Positions 1-5,813 of a DNA stretch of 5,813 nt are shown in pieces. The position numbers were made by a program, and so were the translations under genes. Source of the DNA: Bacteroidota bacterium (GTDB lineage: Bacteria; Bacteroidota; Bacteroidia; Bacteroidales; Paludibacteraceae); the NCBI GenBank assembly GCA_021804525.1, contig JAJZHJ010000100.1:1-5813 (forward strand), written 5' to 3'. Each line of letters starts with the position of its first letter. Position 1 is the first letter of the stretch. Below the pieces are notes generated by a model. It made no database searches. It was not told the origin of the DNA and saw nothing but the letters and a program-made list of their open reading frames with translations.

Positions 1-1
1 A

Positions 2-58
2 AAAGAAGTTTGAGAAACTCTGGCTACCACCATTAAACATTACGATCCCAAGCATTTA
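2..58 (+). pseudogene. In-frame upstream remnant of the GH140-like gene, interrupted by TGA at 11-13
   Basis: Read in the frame of the following coding region, bases 2-58 give KEV, a TGA stop, then ETLATTIKHYDPKHL running straight into MTFHPRGRT. The part after the stop looks like the helix and strand that normally precede the HPRGR motif in DUF4038 proteins, so the gene truly extends upstream. As I remember the family, a tryptophan commonly occupies the stop position (pattern V-W-x-x-L/M-x-x-x-I), and TGG to TGA is one base change. This may be a nonsense mutation or a sequencing/assembly error. Only 10 bases lie before it, so the upstream state cannot be judged. Confidence 0.6.
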
Positions 59-862
59 ATGACTTTCCATCCACGCGGTAGAACCATATCTTCAATATGG
101 TTTGATAAAGATTCATGGTTGGACTTTAACATGTTCCAATCGGGTCATCGGCGTTACGGGCAACAACCGGAAGACAGCTTGATTCCTCCCAATACAGAAG
201 AAGATAATTGGCGCTATGCAGAACGCAGCCTCAAAACTCAACCCCTAAAACCTGTCTTAGACGGAGAACCTTCATACGAAGATATTCCTCAGGGATTGCA
301 TGATACAACACAACCCCGATGGAAAGCACGCGACGTACGCCGTTATGCTTATTGGTCAGTTTTTGCAGGATCATGTGGACATACCTATGGCAACAATTCA
401 ACCATGCAAATGTACCACCTTGGTTATATGCCAGCATTTGGGGCTGATCGGCCCTGGTATGAAACGATACACGATCCGGGATGTTTAGAAATGCAATATA
501 TAAAAGATTTAATGTATGCGTTCCCCTATTTCGATCGGATTCCCGATCAAAGTGTCATAGTCGGCAGAAATGGAACTCAGTATTATAGAGTCATTGCTAC
601 CCGGAGCAATGATTACATTTTAGTCTATAACTATACCAATACACCCATGGAAATTGACATGACAAAAATATCAGGCGACAAGAAGAATGCCTGGTGGTTT
701 AATCCCCGCAATGGCGCATTGGCGTATATAGGTGAATTTAATAATGGCAAACATGTTTTCGTTCATGATGGCGGTTCTTTTCCCGGGAATGATCATGTGC
801 TCATTATTACAGACGCCAGGACATCCTATATTCAGCAAGATCAAGAATATATCAACAAGTAA
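59..862 (+). CDS. 3' part of GH140/DUF4038 apiosidase-like glycoside hydrolase with C-terminal collagen-binding-like domain
   Basis: This is the C-terminal part of a secreted glycosidase of the DUF4038 (GH140-like) family; the characterised GH140 enzyme is an apiosidase acting on rhamnogalacturonan-II. Residues 1-165, counted from the ATG at 59, are the second half of the TIM barrel. They include HPRGRT (4-9), DFNMFQSGHRRY (22-33), the GEPSYE motif (69-74), whose first Glu (residue 70) is the likely nucleophile, and the segment YWSVFAGSCGHTYG (98-111). Residues 170-255 match the 'putative collagen-binding' beta-sandwich usual at the C-terminus of this family, with YNYTNTP, WWFNPRNG and GNDHVLIITD. 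The ATG at 59 is only the first in-frame ATG after a TGA. It has no ribosome-binding site and lies inside a conserved strand, so it is unlikely to be the native start. The acid/base residue and signal peptide would lie upstream of the window. The family is near certain; apiosidase activity is not shown, since this subgroup may have another substrate. Confidence 0.85.
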   Translation: MTFHPRGRTISSIWFDKDSWLDFNMFQSGHRRYGQQPEDSLIPPNTEEDNWRYAERSLKTQPLKPVLDGEPSYEDIPQGLHDTTQPRWKARDVRRYAYWSVFAGSCGHTYGNNSTMQMYHLGYMPAFGADRPWYETIHDPGCLEMQYIKDLMYAFPYFDRIPDQSVIVGRNGTQYYRVIATRSNDYILVYNYTNTPMEIDMTKISGDKKNAWWFNPRNGALAYIGEFNNGKHVFVHDGGSFPGNDHVLIITDARTSYIQQDQEYINK

Positions 863-878
863 ATAAAAGCACGATAAC

Positions 879-3800
879 ATGAAAAAAACGATCTTATTGG
901 TTTTAAGCTTAATCTATTTTGCATCTGTTAGTGCGATTGAGGTATGCAATCTGCGGACAGAAATGCTTACCAATCCCGAAGGAATTGACATCGTCCATCC
1001 ACATTTAAGCTGGATGACTAAAAGCAATGCCCGCAATGTAGTCCAGACTGTATACCAAATCATAGTAGCCTCCAGCCCGGAAAAACTAACTGCTGGAAAA
1101 ATTGATATATGGAACTCCGGGAAAATTGCTTCCAATCAATCAATCAATGTTTTATATAAAGGTGCACCTTTGCAAAGCGGGAATAACTATTACTGGAAAG
1201 TCAAAATATGGACAAACAAAGGTGAAAGTGACTGGAGTCAGCCAGCCCAATGGAGTATGGGATTATTGCATAAAACTGACTGGAAAGGAAAATGGATTGG
1301 ATTAGATAAAGCTTTCCCGTGGGATAAGCTTGTTTTTCACTCCCGCTTGTCAGCTCGTTACTTTCGAAAAGAGTTTGACATAAATCACAAAAAGACGATT
1401 AAACAAGCAACAGCTTATATCATCGGCTTGGGAATGTATAAACTATACATCAATGGAGAAAAAATTGGTAACCAGGTATTATCACCCAGCCCAACCGATT
1501 ATGATAAAGACGTAAAATATAATACGTTTGATGTAACAACCGCAGTACGGCAAGGAGATAATGTTATTGGAGTGGTTTTGGGAAATGGCCGTTATTTTAA
1601 TATGCGTCAGAATTACAAACCACAGAAAATTAAAACGTTTGGATTCCCAAAAATGTTATTTCAATTACAAATTGAATACACAGACGGGACTAGCTCAACC
1701 ATCGTTAGCGATGGCACATGGAAAGTAACCTCGGACGGGCCTATTCGTAGTGATAATGAATGGGATGGCGAAGAATATGACGCGACCAAAGAATTAACTG
1801 AATGGACTTTGCCTCATTACAACGCAAAGAAATGGCTTGCAGCTGAATTGGTATCAGATCCAACGGGAGTCATATCGGCTCAAATGAATCCAAACATGAC
1901 CATCCACCAAGTTGTAAAACCGGTTGCCATTCATGCCTTACCCAATGGCTCGTATGTTCTTGACATGGGACAAAACATGGCGGGATGGTTAGCATTGAAA
2001 GCACAAGGACACAGAGGAGATACCATTACGCTCCGTTTCGCGGAAACCCTAAACCCTGATGGTTCTATAAACCGTGCTAATTTACGCAGTGCACTTCAAA
2101 CCGATGTATATATCATGAATGGAAAAGGAGTGGAATCATGGCAACCTTCTTTTGTATATCATGGTTTCCGTTATGTTGAAATTACAGGATATCCAGGCGT
2201 TCCCACGCTGAATGATTTTGAAGGGAAAGTAATATATGATGGGGTCCACACGATCGGTTCCTTTACCTGTTCAGATTCGTTGCTGAACAAGATATATCAC
2301 AATGCATTCTGGAGTATTCGAAGTGACTATAAAGGTATGCCTGTAGATTGTCCTCAACGGGATGAACGTCAGCCATGGCTTGGAGACCGTGCCTCCGGGT
2401 GTATAGGTGAAAGTTTCATCTTCAATAATGAAAACCTATACATTAAATGGCTCGATGACATTATGTATGCACAAAAGCCAGACGGACAACTACCCGATAT
2501 GGCTCCCGCTTTTTACAAAACATATTATTCGGATAATATGACATGGCCAGGAACATATTTAATGGTAGCAAACATGTTATATGATCAGTTTGGGGACAGT
2601 ACAGTTATAAAAAAACATTACCCCCATATGAAACAATGGCTTTCGTATATGAAAACACACTATATGAAAGACTATATTTTAACAAAAGATAAATATGGCG
2701 ATTGGTGCGTGCCACCTAAATCGCAAACGCGGATTCATTCCATAGATCCTGCACGCCTAACTTCAGGAGAATTAATCGCCACGGCGTACTATTATTATTT
2801 CATGCAACTAATGGAGAAATTCGCAAAAATATCCGGGAATGAACAAGACATTCCAGCATATACCACATTGGCGTCAAATATAAAAACGGCATTTAATCAG
2901 AAATTTTACAATCAAGAAACACATCAATATGGTAACAATACTGTTACTGCCAATCTTTTGCCACTGGCTTTCGGAATGGAAAACAGCGACAATGAAAATT
3001 CCGTTTTCCATCAAATGCTGGATAAGATTGTTGATCAGGATAAAATGCATATAAGCACCGGAGTCATCGGGACACAGTGGCTGTTGCAAGAATTGGCACA
3101 ACAAGGCAGAACCGATGTAGCTTTTAAAATTGCCACACAAAAAGACTATCCAAGCTGGGGATATATGGTAGAAAACGGAGCCACTACTACCTGGGAATTA
3201 TGGAATGGAAATACAGCCAGTCCAAAAATGAGCTCACGTAATCATGTGATGTTGCTTGGTGATCTGATAGCCTGGATGTATGAAGATTTAGCAGGTATTA
3301 AAACACATCCGAATTATCCGGGATTTAAATGGCTGGTGATGGAACCCCATCCTACAGAAACACTAAAATCTGTAAGCGCACAAACAATCACTCCATATGG
3401 TGTGGCAAAAAGTGCCTGGACTCTGCATAAAGGAATCTTCACATGGCATGTTTCCATTCCGGCAAACACAAGAGCAAACATATTGATTCCGGCATCAAAT
3501 GTCAATGATATCACAGAAAACGGTAACCCTGTGATGAAAACAGAGGGTGTCAAATTTGTACGCGTTGAGGATTATCGCATTAATCTTGAAATAGGATCTG
3601 GCGATTATACATTCGTATGCAAATATGGCGAAGCTCAAAATCGTTGGAAAGCAGGCATTATTGCAGATGAATTTATTAACAAAAATGCATCTTATCCGGA
3701 ATGTCACTCAGCAACTATAGCCCAAACAACAAATGGAAATCTTGTTGCCGCATGGTTTGGCGGAACCAAAGAACGCAATCCGGATGTCTGTATATGGGTA

Positions 3801-5498
3801 AGCCGCCGTGTAAACGGGAAATGGACTCCAGGTAAAAACGTAGCTAACGGAATCATCAATGACACTTTACGCTATGCCTGTTGGAATCCAGTTTTGTATC
3901 AAGTTCCTGGTGGAGACCTTCAGTTATATTACAAAGTTGGTCCAAACACAGCTATATGGAAAGGGAAATTAATTGTTTCAAATGATGGTGGCACCACCTG
4001 GTCGAAACCTCAGGATTTACCTGCCAACTTCCTGGGTCCAATCAAAGACAAACCGGTATTATTGAAGAATGGCACCTTAATTGCCCCGTCAAGTACAGAA
4101 GGTGGAGGCTGGAAAATCCATTTCGAACTAACAAAAAACTTTGGAAAAACATGGAAATATGTTGGGCCTGTCGATGGCAATAATTTCCAAGCCATACAAC
4201 CCACGATTCTCGTACATAAGAATGGTGAATTACAAATACTTTGCCGGACAACAGCACGCACTATTGCCGAATCATGGTCAAAAAATAATGGCAAGACATG
4301 GTCTCCTCTGGAAAAGACCTCATTACCAAATAATAATTCGGGCATAGATGCAGTTACCCTAAGAGATGGCTATTTCTTGCTTGTCTATAATCACGTATTG
4401 CCACCAGCAAATGCCAGAAGAGGAAAAGGAGCGAGATCTCCGTTGAATATAGCTGTTTCTCCTGACGGAAAAACATGGTATGCAGCCGTTGTATTGAACG
4501 ATTCTCCTATTGGACAGTATTCTTATCCATCTGTAATTCAATCATCTGACGGAAACATACAGATCGTATATACCTGGCGGAGAAAAGCTATCAAATATGT
4601 GGAGATTGACCCGTCAAAACTTATATTCTCAAAAATCGAAAATGAACAATGGCCTTCAGATTCAGAAACAAAAGAAATCAACATTGTAAATCCACATAGA
4701 TATAAAGTTTCAGTCTGCGATTGGATGATCCTGAAACGACAGAAATTGGGAGCAATCGATTTGGCTAAAGAAATTGGAACAGACGGTGTCGAAGTAGATA
4801 TGGGAGGATTAGGTAAAAAAGTCGATTTTGCTAACAAATTGAACCAGAAAAAAATACAAGAAGAATACATTGCAGAATGTAACCGGTTAGGTATGCAAAT
4901 TAGTTCCATCGCTATGTCAGCTTTTTATGGTCAATCATTTGCAACACGACCCAACTATGAACAGCTGGTTGATGAATGCATATCGGTAATGAAAGCCTTA
5001 AAAGTGAAAGTAGCATTTTTACCGCTTGGAGATGAATGTGATAAAGTGAAACACCCGGATCTTTATCCAATCATACTACAACGGTTAAAAGTGATTGCAA
5101 AAAAAGCAGAAGCCGCAGGAGTTGTGATAGGAATCGACACTTCAATACCCGCTAAAGCAGAAGCAAAACTGATTGATCAGGTAGGTTCGCCTGCAATTCG
5201 TTGCTATGCCAATTTCTCTACTATCCTGAAACGACATGGCAATATTTGCAAAGATCTGAAAACGCTTGGAAAAGATCGCATTATTCAAATACATGCTACC
5301 AATACAGATGGTTATTGGCTGCAAAACGATCCGCGTATTGATATGGTCAAAATTAAAGAAACACTCGATAAAATGGGTTGGAGTGGTTGGTTGGTTATTG
5401 AACGTTCCAGAGACATAAAAGACGTTCATAACGTAAAATGGAATTATAGTGCCAACACTGCTTATCTCAAAAAGGTATTTCAACAATCAATACGTTGA
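879..5498 (+). CDS. Three-domain exported fusion: GH78 alpha-L-rhamnosidase + sialidase-like propeller + sugar isomerase/epimerase-like TIM barrel
   Basis: This single uninterrupted 1539-residue frame begins with a signal peptide: a KK pair, a hydrophobic run, and probable cleavage after VSA at residue 19. There is no lipobox cysteine, so a soluble periplasmic protein is likely. Residues 20-917 form a full-length GH78 alpha-L-rhamnosidase, about 922-1250 a COG4692-type sialidase-like propeller, and about 1275-1539 an AP_endonuc_2 / xylose-isomerase-like barrel. Linkers are short (about 5 and 25 residues) and neither inner domain keeps a signal peptide. Each part is about as long as its free-standing relatives, so it is a real-looking fusion of complete modules rather than a chance overlap. 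The ATG at 879 starts 16 bases after the preceding stop codon, with no strong Shine-Dalgarno, as is common in Bacteroidota. The gene is probably co-transcribed with both neighbours. The rhamnosidase role is the best supported; the combined action of the three parts is inference. Confidence 0.93.
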   Translation: MKKTILLVLSLIYFASVSAIEVCNLRTEMLTNPEGIDIVHPHLSWMTKSNARNVVQTVYQIIVASSPEKLTAGKIDIWNSGKIASNQSINVLYKGAPLQSGNNYYWKVKIWTNKGESDWSQPAQWSMGLLHKTDWKGKWIGLDKAFPWDKLVFHSRLSARYFRKEFDINHKKTIKQATAYIIGLGMYKLYINGEKIGNQVLSPSPTDYDKDVKYNTFDVTTAVRQGDNVIGVVLGNGRYFNMRQNYKPQKIKTFGFPKMLFQLQIEYTDGTSSTIVSDGTWKVTSDGPIRSDNEWDGEEYDATKELTEWTLPHYNAKKWLAAELVSDPTGVISAQMNPNMTIHQVVKPVAIHALPNGSYVLDMGQNMAGWLALKAQGHRGDTITLRFAETLNPDGSINRANLRSALQTDVYIMNGKGVESWQPSFVYHGFRYVEITGYPGVPTLNDFEGKVIYDGVHTIGSFTCSDSLLNKIYHNAFWSIRSDYKGMPVDCPQRDERQPWLGDRASGCIGESFIFNNENLYIKWLDDIMYAQKPDGQLPDMAPAFYKTYYSDNMTWPGTYLMVANMLYDQFGDSTVIKKHYPHMKQWLSYMKTHYMKDYILTKDKYGDWCVPPKSQTRIHSIDPARLTSGELIATAYYYYFMQLMEKFAKISGNEQDIPAYTTLASNIKTAFNQKFYNQETHQYGNNTVTANLLPLAFGMENSDNENSVFHQMLDKIVDQDKMHISTGVIGTQWLLQELAQQGRTDVAFKIATQKDYPSWGYMVENGATTTWELWNGNTASPKMSSRNHVMLLGDLIAWMYEDLAGIKTHPNYPGFKWLVMEPHPTETLKSVSAQTITPYGVAKSAWTLHKGIFTWHVSIPANTRANILIPASNVNDITENGNPVMKTEGVKFVRVEDYRINLEIGSGDYTFVCKYGEAQNRWKAGIIADEFINKNASYPECHSATIAQTTNGNLVAAWFGGTKERNPDVCIWVSRRVNGKWTPGKNVANGIINDTLRYACWNPVLYQVPGGDLQLYYKVGPNTAIWKGKLIVSNDGGTTWSKPQDLPANFLGPIKDKPVLLKNGTLIAPSSTEGGGWKIHFELTKNFGKTWKYVGPVDGNNFQAIQPTILVHKNGELQILCRTTARTIAESWSKNNGKTWSPLEKTSLPNNNSGIDAVTLRDGYFLLVYNHVLPPANARRGKGARSPLNIAVSPDGKTWYAAVVLNDSPIGQYSYPSVIQSSDGNIQIVYTWRRKAIKYVEIDPSKLIFSKIENEQWPSDSETKEINIVNPHRYKVSVCDWMILKRQKLGAIDLAKEIGTDGVEVDMGGLGKKVDFANKLNQKKIQEEYIAECNRLGMQISSIAMSAFYGQSFATRPNYEQLVDECISVMKALKVKVAFLPLGDECDKVKHPDLYPIILQRLKVIAKKAEAAGVVIGIDTSIPAKAEAKLIDQVGSPAIRCYANFSTILKRHGNICKDLKTLGKDRIIQIHATNTDGYWLQNDPRIDMVKIKETLDKMGWSGWLVIERSRDIKDVHNVKWNYSANTAYLKKVFQQSIR
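936..3629 (+). other. Domain: GH78 alpha-L-rhamnosidase (residues 20-917 of the fusion)
   Basis: Inverting glycosidase that removes terminal alpha-L-rhamnose. Order of parts: an Fn3-like N-terminal domain (about 20-127); the Bac_rhamnosid_N beta-sandwich (about 139-335), with LYINGEKIG around residue 192 and SPSPTDYDKDVKYNTFDVT; a second beta-sandwich (about 340-450), with DMGQNMAGW (362-370) and HGFRY (428-432); an (alpha/alpha)6 catalytic barrel (about 457-800); and a C-terminal beta-sandwich (about 806-917). The catalytic signature CPQRDERQPWLGD is intact: Glu496 is the likely general acid, with Asp495 and Asp503 at the usual places. The second signature GATTTWELWNG is present, with Glu773 as the likely general base. 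Asn776 follows WELW where Asp is frequent in relatives. All residues I expect for activity are therefore present. Linkage and substrate cannot be read from sequence. Confidence 0.92.
3642..4628 (+). other. Domain: COG4692/BNR-type sialidase-like beta-propeller (residues ~922-1250 of the fusion)
   Basis: The segment resembles free-standing 'predicted neuraminidase' (COG4692, BNR_2) proteins of Bacteroidota throughout: ECHSATIAQT, AAWFGGTKERNPDVCIWVSR, WNPVLYQ, LGPIKDKPVLL, APSSTEGGGWKIHFE, and QYSYPSVIQSSDGNIQIVYTW. Asp-box repeats of propeller blades are visible: a perfect one, SNDGGTTW (residues 1034-1041), and degenerate ones, TKNFGKTW (1085-1092), SKNNGKTW (1134-1141) and SPDGKTW (1194-1200). 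The R-I-P motif of true exo-sialidases is not seen near the start, where ECHSATI stands instead. The fold call is firm, but sialic acid is not a safe substrate call. Related propellers act on other sugars, including rhamnose-linked uronic acids, so a plant-glycan substrate is possible. Confidence 0.83.
4701..5495 (+). other. Domain: sugar isomerase/epimerase-like TIM barrel (residues ~1275-1539 of the fusion)
   Basis: The tail matches the COG1082 / AP_endonuc_2 superfamily subgroup that carries the pattern KVSVCDWMILKRQKLGA, then GTDGVEVDMGGLGKK, VKVAFLPLGDE, IIQIHATNTDGYWLQNDPRID and GWLVIERSRD. It is complete from the first barrel strand to the last helix, about 265 residues. Candidate pocket or metal residues are Glu1305, Asp1307, His1472 and Glu1508. 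Where relatives commonly have Glu in the middle strand (pattern GIET), this protein has Asp1420 (GIDTS), and the next expected acidic ligand region reads YANFST (Asn1445). Because the N-terminal signal peptide exports the whole chain, a sugar phosphate is an unlikely substrate; a free sugar or oxidised (keto) sugar is more plausible. The reaction is unknown. Confidence 0.82.
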
Positions 5499-5501
5499 CA
5501 G

Positions 5502-5813
5502 ATGAAACGATTTAGCCTTATTCTGTTCGTCATTCTTATTCTTGCCCCAAATATGGAAGGCAAGAATAAGACTACGTATAATTCTGTTATTGAAATAATT
5601 GCACCAAACAAAAATGATCTTTTCAAATCAAAGATCTTACATTTTTGCAAAGAAAACAGGATTAACACCAATGATCTATTTGTCTGGCAATCGCATTGGG
5701 TTTTGTATGCTCATTTTAACCACTTTGAAAATACAAAACTAAAGCTTGAGAGAGTATTGCCATCAGCTAGCATTAAACTCTACAAAACACCATTTTATAT
5801 CTTTGACAGAAAA
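5502..5813 (+). CDS. N-terminal part of a small secreted protein, possibly L-rhamnose-mutarotase-like (runs off the window end)
   Basis: An open frame of 104 codons runs to the last base of the window without a stop. It starts with ATG three bases after the TGA of the fusion gene, in the same frame, which suggests translational coupling in one operon. The first residues, MKRFSLILFVILILAP, form a signal-peptide-like hydrophobic stretch; the cleavage site is not clear. The mature part alternates strands and helices (VIEIIAPN, KSKILHFCKENRI, WVLYAHFNHFENTKLKLERVL, SIKLYKTPFYIFDRK), which fits a small ferredoxin-like alpha/beta fold. The ending FYIFDRK and the two-Trp central strand remind me of secreted Bacteroidota proteins annotated as L-rhamnose mutarotase, in which a similar half precedes a second mutarotase-like half. 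That would suit a neighbour releasing rhamnose. This is recall-based and tentative; the gene itself is well supported. Confidence 0.75.
   Translation, partial: MKRFSLILFVILILAPNMEGKNKTTYNSVIEIIAPNKNDLFKSKILHFCKENRINTNDLFVWQSHWVLYAHFNHFENTKLKLERVLPSASIKLYKTPFYIFDRK
5534..5571. repeat. Perfect 13-bp inverted repeat (stem-loop) in the signal-peptide codons of the last gene
   Basis: Bases 5534-5546 (tcttattcttgcc) and 5559-5571 (ggcaagaataaga) are exact reverse complements around a 12-base spacer. Inside the spacer, cca (5547-5549) and tgg (5554-5556) can pair as well, leaving a four-base loop and a two-base bulge. The stem begins 32 bases after the ATG at 5502. No T-run follows on either strand, so it does not look like an intrinsic terminator. 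It could be an mRNA structure that lowers translation or protects or processes the transcript, or a protein-binding palindrome; it may also be chance. Confidence 0.7.

Noticed and set aside
533..548. Small palindrome gatcgg-attc-ccgatc inside the GH140-like gene
   Set aside because: A 6-bp stem within coding sequence is expected by chance at this length, with no U-run or gene boundary nearby.
863..878. A promoter or ribosome-binding site in the 16-base gap before the fusion gene
   Set aside because: The gap has no purine-rich Shine-Dalgarno of normal strength and no room for a Bacteroidota -33/-7 promoter; co-transcription from upstream is more likely.
898..960. Lipoprotein anchoring of the fusion protein through Cys23
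   Set aside because: The cysteine is preceded by IEV rather than a lipobox-like L-[AS]-[GA] pattern, and a normal VSA cleavage site precedes it.
4728..5236. 14-base direct repeat atcctgaaacgaca at 4728-4741 and 5223-5236, both inside the isomerase-like domain
   Set aside because: Both copies encode ILKR in the same frame at unrelated structural places. Two copies with no further similarity around them are best explained by chance and codon use.
11..5498. TGA reassigned to tryptophan, suggested by TGA where Trp is expected at 11-13
   Set aside because: The tryptophans of the 1539-residue protein and of the GH140-like part are encoded by TGG, and TGA at 5496-5498 acts as a sensible stop just before a new signal peptide. 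A mutation or base error at 13 is simpler.
231..5671. Minus-strand and alternate-frame open frames of 60-123 codons throughout the window
   Set aside because: They lie inside strongly supported + strand genes, show no family-like motifs, and look like shadow frames. None has a better claim than the gene it overlaps.

Overview
The window reads as accessory carbohydrate-degradation DNA from a member of the Bacteroidota. It is AT-rich, all genes lie on the + strand with very short gaps (16 and 3 bases), clear Shine-Dalgarno sequences are missing, and the proteins are exported glycan-active enzymes. These are the marks of a polysaccharide utilisation locus (PUL). No SusC/SusD pair, regulator, tRNA, mobile element or CRISPR array lies inside the window.

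Layout. (1) Bases 1-862 hold the 3' part of a gene for a GH140/DUF4038-type glycosidase (apiosidase-like barrel) with its C-terminal 'putative collagen-binding' beta domain. The reading frame continues upstream of the first ATG with family-like sequence but meets an in-frame TGA at 11-13, where I expect tryptophan. The gene may be broken, or there is a one-base sequence error. (2) Bases 879-5498 encode one 1539-residue protein. It joins, in order, a signal peptide, a full-length GH78 alpha-L-rhamnosidase, a complete COG4692-type sialidase-like beta-propeller with Asp-box motifs, and a complete sugar (phosphate) isomerase/epimerase-type TIM barrel. In other bacteria I know these as separate proteins, so this three-part fusion is the most striking thing in the window. 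(3) From 5502 to the window end is the start of a small secreted protein. It resembles, from memory only, secreted L-rhamnose-mutarotase-like proteins of Bacteroidota. A perfect 13-bp inverted repeat lies in its signal-peptide codons.

How the genes could work together (inference): the products look like a periplasmic set that trims rhamnose-containing plant glycans. GH78 would remove terminal L-rhamnose, the GH140-like enzyme would act on a nearby unusual linkage (apiose in the characterised family member), and the last gene may help process released rhamnose. Rhamnogalacturonan-II, which contains both apiose and rhamnose, is one candidate target but is not proven by this sequence. The isomerase-like barrel is carried out of the cytoplasm by the shared signal peptide, so a sugar phosphate is an unlikely substrate; an unphosphorylated sugar or keto-sugar is more plausible.
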